Below, piece by piece: positions 27,297 through 37,405 of a DNA stretch of 64,000 nucleotides (within the stretch, counting starts at the first letter, position 1; every line of letters starts with the position of its first letter). The stretch spans positions 124,001 to 188,000 of the forward strand of contig NZ_FOBW01000001.1 in assembly GCF_900109925.1 (NCBI RefSeq), written 5' to 3'. Position numbers and translations under genes: made by a program. The DNA is from Mesobacillus persicus (GTDB taxonomy: Bacteria > Bacillota > Bacilli > Bacillales > Cytobacillaceae). The notes beneath the pieces were generated by a model that was not told the origin of the DNA, ran no database searches, and saw only the letters and a list, made by a program, of their open reading frames with translations.

Positions 27297-29959
27297 TGAA
27301 CAAATTTGTGTATATGTTCAATGAAGGAAATAGTGAAATGAAGGAACTTCTAGGTGGAAAGGGAGCCAATCTTGCCGAAATGACGAGCATTGGACTTCCT
27401 GTTCCCTTTGGCTTTACAATCTCAACGGAAGCATGTAATGCCTATTATGACGCTGCTAAAACAATCCCAGTAGAAGTACAGGATGAGATTTTACTAGCAT
27501 TAAATAAACTTGAAGCAAACACAGGGAAGAGACTTGGAGATCCAGAAAACCCACTTTTGGTTTCTGTCCGGTCGGGTGCTGTTTTCTCCATGCCGGGCAT
27601 GATGGACACCATCCTAAATCTAGGCATGAATGATGAAACGGTAGAAGGAATGGTTCGCCTGACAAACAATCCACGTTTCGCTTACGATTCCTACAGACGC
27701 TTCATTCAAATGTTCTCAGATGTCGTTCTTGACGTTGACACGTTCTTTTTTGAGCGTTTATTAGAGGAAACGCGTGAAGAAAAGGGATATCGTTCCGACC
27801 CAGAACTTACCGCTGAAGATTGGAAAGAAGTGATTGCTGGTTATAAGCAAATCGTGAAAAAGCATACACGCAAGCCCTTCCCGCAAGACCCGAAAGAGCA
27901 ATTATTCTTGTCTATTAATGCGGTGTTTGATTCTTGGAATAACCAAAGAGCAATCGTGTACCGCCGCCTGAATAAAATTCCTGGCCATCTTGGTACGGCG
28001 GTCAATATTCAAAGTATGGTCTTCGGGAACATGGGGAATGACTCCGGTACAGGTGTTGCTTTTACTCGAAATCCATCGACGGGCGAACATTTACTCTACG
28101 GTGAGTATTTAATTAATGCCCAAGGGGAAGATGTTGTTGCGGGGATACGTACACCACAGCCGATCAACACATTACAAAACGAAATGCCTGAAGTCTATGA
28201 ACAATTTGTAGCTACATGTAAACAGCTTGAACAACATTATTTGGATATGCAGGATATTGAGTTTACCGTAGAACGTGGGCAGTTGTTTATTTTGCAAACT
28301 CGTAATGGAAAGCGTACCGCTCAAGCTGCCATTCGCGTTGCGGTTGAAATGGTCAAAGAAGGAATTATTAGTAAAAAAGAAGCGTTACTTCGCGTGGACC
28401 CAGAACAATTGAACCAGCTATTACACCGCCGGATTGATGATACCTTTGTCCGCACTCAGTTAGCGAAAGGACTACCTGCTTCACCAGGAGCGGCAACTGG
28501 TGCAGTCGTATTTGATGCTGATGAGGCTGAACTCTTAGCTAAGGACGGTAAAAAAGTCATTTTAGTTCGTCAGGAAACAACACCGGACGATATTCATGGA
28601 ATTATTGCTGCCCAGGCTGTTATCACCAGTCGTGGTGGAATGACGAGCCATGCGGCTGTTGTAGCACGAGGGATGGGGAAAGCTTGTATTTGTGGTTGTG
28701 AAGCGATGAAAATCGATTTACAAGCAAAAGAGTTTCATGTCAAGGAAACAGTTGTTAAAGAAGGCGACATTATAACGATTGACGGTGCGACCGGAGAAGT
28801 GATGCTTGGTGAAATCCCAATGATTGAACCAGAGCTGTCTTCCGAATTCCAAGAGCTTCTAACATGGGCGGATGAAGAACGTCAACTTAGGGTTCGTACG
28901 AATGCTGATAACCCTGAAGATTCACAAAAAGCACGGGAATTCGGTGCTGAGGGAATTGGACTTTGCCGTACAGAACACATGTTTATGGACCCAACTCGTG
29001 TTCCAATCGTTCAAGAGATGATTCTTGCTGAAACCTTCGAAGACCGGCAAGTAGCACTAGCTAAACTTTTGCCAATGCAACAAAGTGATTTTGAAGGCAT
29101 TCTTGAGGCAATGCATGGTTTCCCAGTTACAATCCGTCTACTTGATCCACCGCTTCATGAATTCCTTCCGGACAAAGAAGAGCTAATCGTTGAAACGACT
29201 AAGTTGCAGTTATTAAATCCGGAATCAAAAGAATTAAAAGAAAAAGAACTACTATTGAAGAAAGTACGTCAACTTGATGAGTTTAACCCAATGCTTGGTC
29301 ATCGAGGTTGTCGTCTGGGGATGATTCACCCAGAAATTTATGAAATGCAGGCTAAAGCAATATTCTATGCAGTGGCCGAGTTGGCTGAAAAAGGAATTGA
29401 AGCAAAACCGGAAATCATGATTCCACTTGTCGGGCATGTCAACGAGCTAAAAGAAATGCGTCAGCTCGTGATTGAGGCTGCGAATCTAGTAAAAGAGGAA
29501 ACAGGTAAGGACCTCATCTACACGATAGGGACGATGATTGAAGTTCCACGTGCAGCCCTTACAGCGGACCAAATTGCTGAAGAAGCAGACTTTTTCTCAT
29601 TTGGGACGAATGATTTAACACAAACCACTTTTGGCTATAGTCGGGATGACGCGGAAGGAAAATTCCTTCAGAACTATATTGAGAATAAAGTATTAGCAGA
29701 AAACCCATTTGCTGTCCTAGACCGTGAAGGTGTTGGTAAGCTTGTTGAGATGGGGGTTAAACTTGGTCGCCAAACAAAGCCTGAATTGAAAACAGGCATA
29801 TGTGGTGAGCATGGCGGCGAAAAGAGCTCGATTGAATTCTGTTACCAAACAGGGTTAGATTATGTTAGCTGCTCCCCGTACCGGGTACCAATTGCCCGTT
29901 TAGCAGCCGCGCAAGCGACCATTCGTTATAGTAAGGAAAAAGAGCTAGTAGTAAAGTAA
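27296..29959 (+). CDS. ppdK: Pyruvate, phosphate dikinase
   Basis: Interconverts pyruvate, ATP and Pi with PEP, AMP and PPi. It is 887 aa with the standard three domains: an ATP-grasp nucleotide domain (about 1-350), a central phosphohistidine domain with GGMTSHAAVVARGMG (catalytic His, with the adjacent Thr that the regulatory protein phosphorylates), and a PEP/pyruvate barrel with GICGEHGG near 834. Its ATG overlaps the yqfL stop, with AAAGGAG upstream. Likely use is PEP formation for gluconeogenesis, under CcpN-linked control. Confidence 0.95.
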   Translation: MNKFVYMFNEGNSEMKELLGGKGANLAEMTSIGLPVPFGFTISTEACNAYYDAAKTIPVEVQDEILLALNKLEANTGKRLGDPENPLLVSVRSGAVFSMPGMMDTILNLGMNDETVEGMVRLTNNPRFAYDSYRRFIQMFSDVVLDVDTFFFERLLEETREEKGYRSDPELTAEDWKEVIAGYKQIVKKHTRKPFPQDPKEQLFLSINAVFDSWNNQRAIVYRRLNKIPGHLGTAVNIQSMVFGNMGNDSGTGVAFTRNPSTGEHLLYGEYLINAQGEDVVAGIRTPQPINTLQNEMPEVYEQFVATCKQLEQHYLDMQDIEFTVERGQLFILQTRNGKRTAQAAIRVAVEMVKEGIISKKEALLRVDPEQLNQLLHRRIDDTFVRTQLAKGLPASPGAATGAVVFDADEAELLAKDGKKVILVRQETTPDDIHGIIAAQAVITSRGGMTSHAAVVARGMGKACICGCEAMKIDLQAKEFHVKETVVKEGDIITIDGATGEVMLGEIPMIEPELSSEFQELLTWADEERQLRVRTNADNPEDSQKAREFGAEGIGLCRTEHMFMDPTRVPIVQEMILAETFEDRQVALAKLLPMQQSDFEGILEAMHGFPVTIRLLDPPLHEFLPDKEELIVETTKLQLLNPESKELKEKELLLKKVRQLDEFNPMLGHRGCRLGMIHPEIYEMQAKAIFYAVAELAEKGIEAKPEIMIPLVGHVNELKEMRQLVIEAANLVKEETGKDLIYTIGTMIEVPRAALTADQIAEEADFFSFGTNDLTQTTFGYSRDDAEGKFLQNYIENKVLAENPFAVLDREGVGKLVEMGVKLGRQTKPELKTGICGEHGGEKSSIEFCYQTGLDYVSCSPYRVPIARLAAAQATIRYSKEKELVVK

Positions 29960-29974
29960 TAGAATGAAGCAAAG

Positions 29975-30015
29975 AAGGGGAATCTCCTAGATGAATTGGT
30001 GATTCCCCTTTCATT
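29975..30015 (+). terminator. Terminator after ppdK
   Basis: AAGGGGAATC / GATTCCCCTT form a perfect 10-bp stem, followed by a T-rich tract. Confidence 0.8.
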
Positions 30016-30083
30016 TTAGAAAATATATTTGTGACCAGTTGCATCAGTTAGCATGTCTTTTGTTACGGTTATAGTATTGGTTA

Positions 30084-30129
30084 AAAAAGCGAAAAAGCTG
30101 TTCGTCAATAAACAGCTTTTTCGCTTTTT
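30084..30129. terminator. Terminator of guaC (bidirectional)
   Basis: A perfect 19-bp stem (AAAAAGCGAAAAAGCTGTT and complement) with an eight-base loop; T runs are available in both directions. It lies 19 bases past the guaC stop. Confidence 0.88.
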
Positions 30130-30148
30130 ATCTTGATTTCCTCATTGA

Positions 30149-31132
30149 TTAATACACTTTATCTCCGTTAAAAATAGAATTCTTCACGACAACATAATCA
30201 ACATTGCGGATGGAGCTTAGTTTGTCTCCACCGGCATAGGAGATGGATGACTGTAGGTCCTGCTCCATTTCAGTTAACGTTTCTTGTAGAGGCCCTTTGT
30301 ACTCAACAAACATTTTTTTTCCTTCGACGTTTTTCTTTTCGCCTTTTTGGAACTCTGAAGCGGAGCCGAAGTATTCCTTATATAGGAAACCATCACGCTC
30401 AACGGTTTCGCCAGGAGATTCTTCGTGACCGGCAAATAGTGAACCGATCATGACCATTGTCGCACCAAAGCGGACAGATTTGGCAATATCTCCGTGTGTA
30501 CGAATTCCACCATCAGCGATAACGGGCTTACTTGCAGCTTTAGCACACCAGCGTAGGGCAGCTAATTGCCAACCACCAGTACCAAAACCGGTTTTAATCT
30601 TGGTGATACAAACTTTACCAGGGCCAATTCCTACTTTTGTTGCATCAGCTCCCGCGTGTTCTAACTCTCTTACTGCTTCTGGAGTACCGACATTACCGGC
30701 AATAACAAAACTATTAGGCAAATTCTTTTTAATGTGCTTAATCATTTCAATGACAGCATTTGAATGGCCATGGGCGATATCAATGGTGATGTATTCTGGT
30801 ACAAGTTGCTCCTCTTTAAGTTGTTGGATGAAATCGTATTCGTCCTCTTTCACGCCGACACTAATTGATGCGAACAATCCTCGTGCATGCATGTCTTTTA
30901 CGAATTCAATGCGCTTTTCAGGCTCAAAACGATGCATGATATAAAAGTAATCATTCTCAGCTAAATAAAGAGCGATTTTTTCATCAATAATCGTTTGCAT
31001 ATTGGCAGGAACGACTGGCAATTTAAAGGTACGTCCTCCTAGAGTGACACTAGTATCACATTCAGAACGGCTGTTAACGACACATTTTGCAGGAATCAAC
31101 TGAATATCTTCATAATCAAATACATTTTCCAT
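30149..31132 (-). CDS. guaC: GMP reductase
   Basis: Converts GMP to IMP with NADPH, returning guanine nucleotides to the purine pool. It is 327 aa with an IMPDH/GMPR barrel and no CBS insert, which distinguishes it from IMP dehydrogenase. The catalytic Cys is C175 in GPGKVCITK, with [15 protein letters not shown] and the phosphate-site [11 protein letters not shown] also present. It is monocistronic on the minus strand, with its own promoter and probable PurR boxes upstream. Confidence 0.94.
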   Translation of the reverse strand: MENVFDYEDIQLIPAKCVVNSRSECDTSVTLGGRTFKLPVVPANMQTIIDEKIALYLAENDYFYIMHRFEPEKRIEFVKDMHARGLFASISVGVKEDEYDFIQQLKEEQLVPEYITIDIAHGHSNAVIEMIKHIKKNLPNSFVIAGNVGTPEAVRELEHAGADATKVGIGPGKVCITKIKTGFGTGGWQLAALRWCAKAASKPVIADGGIRTHGDIAKSVRFGATMVMIGSLFAGHEESPGETVERDGFLYKEYFGSASEFQKGEKKNVEGKKMFVEYKGPLQETLTEMEQDLQSSISYAGGDKLSSIRNVDYVVVKNSIFNGDKVY

Positions 31133-31145
31133 GAATTACACCCCT

Positions 31146-31224
31146 AAAAACGAATGTTATATTAATTTGTTTTAAAAATCGTTCGGACATTACGTAATAT
31201 ACCTTATTTTTAATAATCTGTCAA
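31146..31224 (-). promoter_or_regulatory. guaC promoter with PurR-box-like repeats
   Basis: Minus strand: -35 TTGACA (31224-31219), a 17-base spacer and -10 TATATT (31201-31196). Just downstream, 31178-31190 matches the PurBox (AWWWCCGAACWWT) at 11 of 13 positions with an intact CCGAAC core. A weaker, oppositely oriented copy (10 of 13) lies at 31146-31158. B. subtilis guaC belongs to the PurR regulon. The 19-base spacing is slightly longer than the usual 16-17. Confidence 0.5.
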
Positions 31225-31386
31225 AGTGATTTTGAACATTTTTATCTTTGGCTTTTTTAACTTTCAAGGGTGAACACGATCAGAGCATTGTCACCTATTT
31301 GTCTTCTAACAATCTCTGGAAAAGATGTTCCGATGCTATAATATAGGTAGAAATCTCCAAATTCTCTAGAATACTAAGGTGATGGC

Positions 31387-33063
31387 ATGGTAACAAATCG
31401 GATACGGCAAATGAATCGATATCGAGAGATTGTTTCAATCATCGCTAGAAATGGATACGTATATATAATAGAGGAAATCGGTCTTCGACATCTGGTGAGC
31501 ACGAAAGAGCGTGTACTAACGGATTTTCGGGAGGGGAATGTAAAGGAGTACGCAAATCGAATACGGAGCTTGTTCGAAGAGCTTGGACCGACTTTTATTA
31601 AAATTGGTCAAGTTCTCAGTATCCGAAGTGACTTTCTCCCGGTTGAAATAATCCGTGAACTAGAAAAGCTACAAGACCATGTTCCATCTGTTCCAGTAGC
31701 AGAAATTAATGAGAGTATTAGAAAAGAACTAGGCAAACCGGTTGAGGAAATTTTCCTCCAGTTTAATGAAAAATGCGTAGCTGCAGCTTCGATTGGGCAA
31801 GTTCACTCGGCAATTTTGAAAACAGGGGAACATGTAATGGTCAAGGTCCAACGGCCGGGGATTCACAAGGTCGTCTATACGGATCTAGAAATACTAAAGG
31901 ATTTAGCTATCCTCCTAGAGAAGCGATATAAACTGGCAAAAGACTACCGTTTATCCGCAGTAGTGAATGAGCTGTCCAAATCGATAAAAAAAGAATTAGA
32001 TTATTTGCAAGAGGCTCGTAATACGGAAACGATTCAATTGCAATTTAATGGTCATGAACGGATAAAAGTACCAACTGTTTACTGGGATTACACGACCTCA
32101 CACATCTTAACAGTAGAGGCGATGCCGGGGGTGAAAATAACAGATCGTCTGATTATTTCTTTGCCCATGGAAAGGAAAAGAAAAATAGCGGACCTACTTG
32201 TAGAATCTTTTGTCGGTCAAATTTTTGTTGAGGGATTTTTTCATGCTGATCCGCATCCGGGAAATATCAGGTATGATTATGTGGAAGACCGTCTTGGGCT
32301 CATTGACTTTGGCCAGGTAGGAAGTCTTACCGCGAGGATGCGGTATGATGCAACCACCCTGCTAATTGGCTTAATGCGAGAAGATACCGATACGATTGTA
32401 AAAGCGCTCTATCGACTTGCTGACGTGCCACCCACTGTAAATGAAAAGAATTTTTATGATGATATTGAACGAATCCGAAAGCGGTATATTCATATTCCTT
32501 TAGGTGAGCTGAACCTAGGCTTGGCGATTCAGGAAGTTTTTGCATCGGCACAGGACCATCAGATTATTATTAATAGTGAGCTTACGATGACCGCGAAAAC
32601 ACTTATCACAGTGGAAGGAATTATCAAGGAGATTGATCCGGACATTAATTTACTTACACTTGCGAAACCATATGGAGAAAAGCTCTTGTTTGACCGTTAT
32701 AACCCTGCCAATATGGGCAAACGAATGTTAGAAAATGCGGAAAGTTTTTCTGACTCTTTGACCAATATGCCTGGGAAAATTGAAAAGCTTGTAAATCAAT
32801 CGATAAATGGTGAATTAACCATAGTGGCAAGTCTTTCGGAAATAAAAGAAATTCTAAAAAAATTAGACCGAGTGAGCAATAAGATTAGCTTCAGCCTAAG
32901 TATGATCGCTTTTAGCATTGTTCTATTAGCTGTCGTTATTGGTGTTACCTTTGGAAATGCTTCCTTCCCTACTGGGCTACCAATTATTGAAGTAAGTATA
33001 TTTATTGGGTTCTTCATGTTTTTATGGATTTTAGTCTCGATATTTAAGTCAGGTTTGTTTTAA
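31387..33063 (+). CDS. AarF/UbiB-family atypical kinase
   Basis: A 558-aa ABC1/ADCK/UbiB protein. Family motifs appear in order: KxGQ (FIKIGQVLSIRSD), the alanine-rich loop (VAAASIGQVHSA), ELDYLQEARN, the catalytic FHADPHPGN and the metal motif LIDFGQVG. Two C-terminal membrane helices follow (about 500-555). UbiB relatives support quinone biosynthesis or lipid handling. The substrate here is unknown, but menaquinone is the likely quinone in this organism. ATG follows AAGGTGATGGC. The gene has its own terminator. Confidence 0.85.
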   Translation: MVTNRIRQMNRYREIVSIIARNGYVYIIEEIGLRHLVSTKERVLTDFREGNVKEYANRIRSLFEELGPTFIKIGQVLSIRSDFLPVEIIRELEKLQDHVPSVPVAEINESIRKELGKPVEEIFLQFNEKCVAAASIGQVHSAILKTGEHVMVKVQRPGIHKVVYTDLEILKDLAILLEKRYKLAKDYRLSAVVNELSKSIKKELDYLQEARNTETIQLQFNGHERIKVPTVYWDYTTSHILTVEAMPGVKITDRLIISLPMERKRKIADLLVESFVGQIFVEGFFHADPHPGNIRYDYVEDRLGLIDFGQVGSLTARMRYDATTLLIGLMREDTDTIVKALYRLADVPPTVNEKNFYDDIERIRKRYIHIPLGELNLGLAIQEVFASAQDHQIIINSELTMTAKTLITVEGIIKEIDPDINLLTLAKPYGEKLLFDRYNPANMGKRMLENAESFSDSLTNMPGKIEKLVNQSINGELTIVASLSEIKEILKKLDRVSNKISFSLSMIAFSIVLLAVVIGVTFGNASFPTGLPIIEVSIFIGFFMFLWILVSIFKSGLF

Positions 33064-33078
33064 GTGAGTAAGGAGAAA

Positions 33079-33108
33079 AGAGCGATGTTTCCGCATCGTT
33101 CTTTTTTT
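33079..33108 (+). terminator. Terminator after the UbiB-like gene
   Basis: AGAGCGATG pairs with CATCGTTCT (one G-U pair) around a six-base loop, followed by seven T residues. Confidence 0.85.
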
Positions 33109-33182
33109 GCATGTTTAGAGAGCTCGAATGAAACCATAAGGTTATAGGAAAACAATTCGATGTTGCTAGGAAGGGGATTATT

Positions 33183-33608
33183 ATGTCTTGGCTTATTTAT
33201 GCAATACTTTCCGCTGTGTTTGCTGCACTCGTGTCAATCTTTGGCAAAATCGGCTTGCAGGATATTGATTCTAATACGGCAACAGCGATACGGGCTGTCA
33301 TTATGACTTTGTTCTTATTTGGAGTGGTCATGTTTCAAGGGAATTTAGGAAAAGTACCAGAAATTTTAGAGGATCGTAAAGCCCTTTTATTCATTGTTCT
33401 TAGTGGCGTGGCCGGGGCAACATCGTGGATTTTCTATTTTCTAGCATTAAAGTTTGGCGAAGTCACACAAGTTGCACCGATTGACAAACTAAGTGTTGTT
33501 ATTGCTGCTGTGCTGGCGCTATTTTTTCTTGGAGAGAAAATTAGTATGCTAAACGGTTTTGGGATTTTACTTATTACTGCAGGGGTTATTTTAACTGCTT
33601 TAGGATAA
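33183..33608 (+). CDS. Single-domain EamA-family membrane transporter
   Basis: A 141-aa protein with about five hydrophobic helices, equal to one half of the usual ten-helix EamA/DMT exporter; such half-size forms work as dimers. The conserved ARRA-like stretch is TATAIRAVIMT, and FALKFG/APIDKLSVV sits at the helix 4 boundary. Glutaminase begins eight bases after the stop, so the two are probably co-transcribed. This hints at amino acid or ammonium-related transport. The substrate cannot be read from sequence. Confidence 0.8.
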   Translation: MSWLIYAILSAVFAALVSIFGKIGLQDIDSNTATAIRAVIMTLFLFGVVMFQGNLGKVPEILEDRKALLFIVLSGVAGATSWIFYFLALKFGEVTQVAPIDKLSVVIAAVLALFFLGEKISMLNGFGILLITAGVILTALG

Positions 33609-33627
33609 TTAAGGGATGGTGGTAATT

Positions 33628-34557
33628 TTGCCTTGCCAATCGAATGAAGAGCTAAATGCGCTTGTTATGGAAGCAAAAAAGCAAACGAAGCACGGAAAAG
33701 TGGCCGATTATATTCCGGCGTTAATGAAAGCGAACCGGGATGATTTGTCCGTTGCGATTTATCATCAAGATGGAAATTGTTATTCTGCGGGAGATATCGA
33801 GCAAAAAATTACTTTGCAAAGTATTTCAAAGGTGCTGACTTTGGCCTTGGCATTGATGGATTGTGGAGAGGACGGAGTGTTTCAAAAAGTTGGCTATGAG
33901 CCAACGGGAGATCCCTTTAACTCGATCATTAAACTTGAAACCAATCGCTCCGCGAAACCATTGAATCCTATGATTAATGCAGGAGCCCTAGCCGTTACGC
34001 ACTTAATTAAAGGGGAATCAGTTGAAGAACGGCTCCAACGCATCCTTGAATTCATCAGAGATTTAGCCGGTCATAGTGAAATCTCCTATTCCAAAGAAGT
34101 TGCTACATCTGAGTTTGAAACCGCCTATTTGAATCGCTCCTTAAGTTATTATATGAAGCAGGATGGGATCATTGACGAGGACGTTGAGCAACTATTAGAT
34201 TTGTATACAAAGCAATGTGCGATAGAAATGGATTGCTTAGATCTTTCGAAAATAGGACTCGTGTTTGCAATGGATGGCATTGATCCAGTTAGAGAAAAAA
34301 GGATTATTCCAGCTGAGGTTGCCAGGCTGTGCAAGACATTTATGGTTACTTGTGGAATGTATAATGCATCAGGAGAGTTTGCTGTTCGCGTTGGTATCCC
34401 AGCAAAAAGTGGAGTTTCAGGTGGAATCATGGGGTCAATTCGTAACCGCTTTGGCATTGGCATTTTTGGACCGTCACTTGACCAACAGGGAAACAGCATT
34501 GGTGGTGTAAAATTGCTTAAGATGATGTCTGAAAAATATAATTTGAGTATTTTCTAG
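33628..34557 (+). CDS. glsA: Glutaminase
   Basis: Hydrolyses glutamine to glutamate and ammonia; about 309 aa of the serine beta-lactamase-like glutaminase family. The catalytic Ser-x-x-Lys is in [30 protein letters not shown] and the C-terminal GVSGGIMG are all family motifs. The start is uncertain: ATG 33616 abuts an AAGGG, while TTG 33628 lies five bases after GGTGG and better matches usual lengths. It follows the EamA gene closely. Confidence 0.9.
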   Translation: MPCQSNEELNALVMEAKKQTKHGKVADYIPALMKANRDDLSVAIYHQDGNCYSAGDIEQKITLQSISKVLTLALALMDCGEDGVFQKVGYEPTGDPFNSIIKLETNRSAKPLNPMINAGALAVTHLIKGESVEERLQRILEFIRDLAGHSEISYSKEVATSEFETAYLNRSLSYYMKQDGIIDEDVEQLLDLYTKQCAIEMDCLDLSKIGLVFAMDGIDPVREKRIIPAEVARLCKTFMVTCGMYNASGEFAVRVGIPAKSGVSGGIMGSIRNRFGIGIFGPSLDQQGNSIGGVKLLKMMSEKYNLSIF

Positions 34558-34744
34558 AACAATTACCTTTACAAATCAATGTATATTTATTAAAATCTTA
34601 AAAAGATTATAACTGGTTAATTATCCTTATATTCTCAATACCTATATTGTTTTAGCACGCTTTACTTCTTTCGTTTTCGTTTAGTTAACTTGAAAAAAAC
34701 AATCGTATGAGATATGGATGATTTCCATCTATGTGGGAGGAAAC

Positions 34745-35104
34745 ATGTCAAAAGGGGAGCTTGAAAATAAGATTTCCCGTCTAATTACTCAATGGGAAAA
34801 AGATTATCTAGGTCGGGGCTCACTGACAGTAAAGACAGATATTTTAAGAAATATGATTATTGTCAGTTTAAAAGGAGTTCTTACTCCTGCTGAAAAAACG
34901 GTTGCAGCAACTTTTGAAGGAATGATGTCTGTGAAACAGATTCGGGCCACATTGGTTGAATCTGGGACAGACCAATTAAAAGAAATCATGACTGACCAGT
35001 TTGGAATTGAAGTGATTAGTTTCCATACTGATATTAGCACCCAAACAGGGGAGCGCCTGATGATTTTTATTATGCAAGAGAATGTCGAAGCCACTATTGC
35101 TTAA
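34745..35104 (+). CDS. DUF2294 family protein
   Basis: A 119-aa soluble protein resembling the DUF2294 family (function unknown; often annotated only by domain). It has an N-terminal helix KGELENKISRLITQWEKDYLGRG, then an alternating alpha/beta pattern and the conserved YLGRG-like turn. No cysteine or membrane segment is present. The start is ATG 34745 after GGGAGGAAAC; upstream in-frame codons lack a ribosome site. It is a stand-alone gene with its own terminator. Confidence 0.75.
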   Translation: MSKGELENKISRLITQWEKDYLGRGSLTVKTDILRNMIIVSLKGVLTPAEKTVAATFEGMMSVKQIRATLVESGTDQLKEIMTDQFGIEVISFHTDISTQTGERLMIFIMQENVEATIA

Positions 35105-35140
35105 TTGGGAGATCTTTAAAAACAAAATGTCATTAAAGAT

Positions 35141-35194
35141 AAACCGGTCTTTGAGAAGGGGGTGCGAGCTCCTTTTATCCATGGACCGGTTTTT
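35141..35194 (+). terminator. Branched terminator after the DUF2294 gene
   Basis: AAACCGGTC / GACCGGTTT form the base, with an internal AAGGGGG / CTCCTTTT mini-hairpin, followed by a T run. Confidence 0.7.
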
Positions 35195-35307
35195 ATTTCA
35201 GTCTAAATTTTTAAATGTTGTGAATTTGAATTTATGTTTTCATTTTTGCCTACATTGGTAAAACTATGCTATTGTAGGAATGATGATGGTAGAAAAGAGG
35301 GAAAACA

Positions 35308-35613
35308 ATGAAATGCAAAATTAACAGAAACGCAGCAAAGGTCTTAACAGAGATGTTAAGTACAGAAGAAGCGGAAGGCAAAATGATTCGTGTAGCCATT
35401 GACTATATGCATGGAGATCATGCTCATTATAATATTGTTTTTGATACGCCAAAAGAGCATGATGAGATTGTAAAAACAGACAAGGGGATTGATATTCTAC
35501 TTGATTCAAGGGAAGAATTTCTTGACGGTGTTTGGATCCAGTATTTTTATGTCCCAAAAGAGGATTTTGTGATTACAAACCCTTCAAAAAGTCCACATGT
35601 ACATAGACATTAA
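35308..35613 (+). CDS. HesB/IscA-like protein lacking the cluster cysteines
   Basis: A 101-aa protein whose pattern (N-terminal helix NRNAAKVLTEML, beta strands, a late EEFLDGVWIQYFYVP segment) resembles degenerate HesB-like proteins of Bacillus such as YneR. The three cysteines that bind Fe-S clusters in IscA/SufA are missing; the only Cys is residue 3. The histidine-rich HVHRH end is notable. A cluster-scaffold role is therefore doubtful. ATG has GAGGGAAAAC upstream; it is monocistronic. Confidence 0.6.
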   Translation: MKCKINRNAAKVLTEMLSTEEAEGKMIRVAIDYMHGDHAHYNIVFDTPKEHDEIVKTDKGIDILLDSREEFLDGVWIQYFYVPKEDFVITNPSKSPHVHRH

Positions 35614-35623
35614 ACGTCCTATG

Positions 35624-35653
35624 CAACGTGATTTTTGGTCACGTTGTTTTTTA
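35624..35653 (+). terminator. Terminator after the HesB-like gene
   Basis: CAACGTGA / TCACGTTG form a perfect stem with a seven-base loop, followed by TTTTTTA. Confidence 0.85.
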
Positions 35654-35753
35654 TTGGACAATGAATATTTGCTAGTTTAAGGATAAACACTCATTATAGA
35701 CAGATTTAGTATTGAAAAATCACATTAAGTTAACGAGAAGGTAGGTCATTTAA

Positions 35754-37403
35754 TTGCCTGATTTTAGTTCTTTAGGTATATCAGAAGCTTTAACTAGAAA
35801 ACTGCGAGAGGTTGGCATAATCGAAGCCACTCCTATCCAAAAACAAGCGATTCCCTATGTATTGGACGGAAAAGATTTAATTGCGCAAGCACAAACAGGA
35901 ACGGGGAAAACATTTGCCTTTGTATTGCCCATCCTACAGAAGATAAAGCCAGATGCAACTTCGATTCAAGCTCTTATTGTCACTCCAACGAGAGAATTGG
36001 CCTTGCAAATAACAGAAGAAGTGAACAAGCTAATCGCGAATATCGACGGAATGGAAGTATTGGCTGTTTATGGTGGCCAGGACGTAGAAAAGCAGTTAAA
36101 GAAATTGAATAGAAATGTTCAAATTGTTGTTGGAACACCCGGCCGCCTACTAGATCATATTAGCAGAGGGACAGTTCAACTGTCTGATGTAAAGCACCTA
36201 GTTTTAGATGAAGCAGATCAGATGCTACATATCGGATTTTTAGATGAAGTCGAGAGAATTATTCATGAAACACCTGATAGCCGACAAACAATGCTGTTCT
36301 CAGCAACCATGCCACAGGAAATCAGAAAGCTGGCTCGAAAGCATATGCAAGACCCAGAATATGTCCAAGTTGAAAAAACACAGGGTCCAGCTGATAATGT
36401 AAAGCAGATTGCGATTCACACGGTTGACCGTGCAAAACAAGCGACGTTAATTCAATTAATTGAAACACATCGGCCGTTTTTAGCGGTTATCTTTTGCCGA
36501 ACAAAACGAAGAGTGAGTAAGCTCCAAGATGCGTTAAAGGCACATGGTTTTTCAAGTGACGAGTTACATGGAGATATCTCACAAGCAAAACGCGAGCAGG
36601 TCATGAAGCGTTTTCGGGATGCTGAGATTCAATTATTGGTCGCTACCGACGTGGCTGCAAGAGGTCTTGATGTAGAAGGGGTTACCCATGTTTTTAATTA
36701 CGACATTCCTCTAGATGCTGAAAGCTATATTCATCGGATTGGGCGAACTGGTCGTGCAGGGATGACGGGTTTAGCGATTACTCTGTACGCTTCAAAAGAC
36801 CGACCACTTCTTGACGAAATTGAAGAAAGCTTAAAGATTCGTATTGATAAAAAGAACGTTGGGAATACCGACAGCGAGGATACGGAAGCTACGGGCGAAA
36901 GAAAACCTCGACGGCCGAAACAAGGAAGAAGTCGTGACAAAGCTCAGGGCACGAGAAGCCGAACAGGTAAAACGGGTGGTGAGCAGGGAAGGAACAGCCG
37001 CAGAGAAGATCGTAGGGAACAACCACAACCTCGAGCAGAACGCCGCCACAGCAGGACAGATGACAATCAAAGTCGAACGGACCGTGGTCAAAATAAGACG
37101 GAATTTGCCCGGACCAAAAATGAACGTGTACAGGGCGGAAAATCAGATAGAAATAAAAATAGACCGGAGACAAGACAAGGGGATGCTGAGCGAAATCAAG
37201 GCAGATCCACTCAGGGGTTAAGAAGTAGGGCGTCCGATAATGGACAACAAAGAGGTGTGAAACGAGAGGGCTTTAATGAAGGCCGAAAAGATAGCAACTC
37301 ATCACATAACAACTCAACTAGAAGAAGTAATCAGAAGTCAGGTTCTGCACGGCAACAAACTAAAATGAAAACAAGCCAGGGTCAAAGAAGAGGGAGGCAA
37401 TAG
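35754..37403 (+). CDS. DEAD-box RNA helicase with long basic C-terminal tail
   Basis: A 549-aa ATP-dependent RNA helicase. The core (about 1-370) has the Q motif, AQTGTGKT (Walker A), [12 protein letters not shown] (as VLDEADQM), SAT, and [11 protein letters not shown] with [10 protein letters not shown]. From about 375 to the end it is a low-complexity tail of Arg, Lys, Gln, Ser and Asn with repeated RR/RG/RTD units. The tail probably binds RNA, as in CshA-type cold-shock helicases. It starts with TTG after GAAGGTAGG. An unrecognised 201-aa gene begins two bases after its stop. Confidence 0.9.
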   Translation: MPDFSSLGISEALTRKLREVGIIEATPIQKQAIPYVLDGKDLIAQAQTGTGKTFAFVLPILQKIKPDATSIQALIVTPTRELALQITEEVNKLIANIDGMEVLAVYGGQDVEKQLKKLNRNVQIVVGTPGRLLDHISRGTVQLSDVKHLVLDEADQMLHIGFLDEVERIIHETPDSRQTMLFSATMPQEIRKLARKHMQDPEYVQVEKTQGPADNVKQIAIHTVDRAKQATLIQLIETHRPFLAVIFCRTKRRVSKLQDALKAHGFSSDELHGDISQAKREQVMKRFRDAEIQLLVATDVAARGLDVEGVTHVFNYDIPLDAESYIHRIGRTGRAGMTGLAITLYASKDRPLLDEIEESLKIRIDKKNVGNTDSEDTEATGERKPRRPKQGRSRDKAQGTRSRTGKTGGEQGRNSRREDRREQPQPRAERRHSRTDDNQSRTDRGQNKTEFARTKNERVQGGKSDRNKNRPETRQGDAERNQGRSTQGLRSRASDNGQQRGVKREGFNEGRKDSNSSHNNSTRRSNQKSGSARQQTKMKTSQGQRRGRQ

Positions 37404-37405
37404 AT

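Noticed and set aside
36844-37221. 125-codon frame within the DEAD-box helicase tail, with other long frames nearby
   Set aside because: The Arg/Gln-rich repeat coding keeps several frames open; the helicase frame continues without a break and the alternative frames lack a ribosome site.
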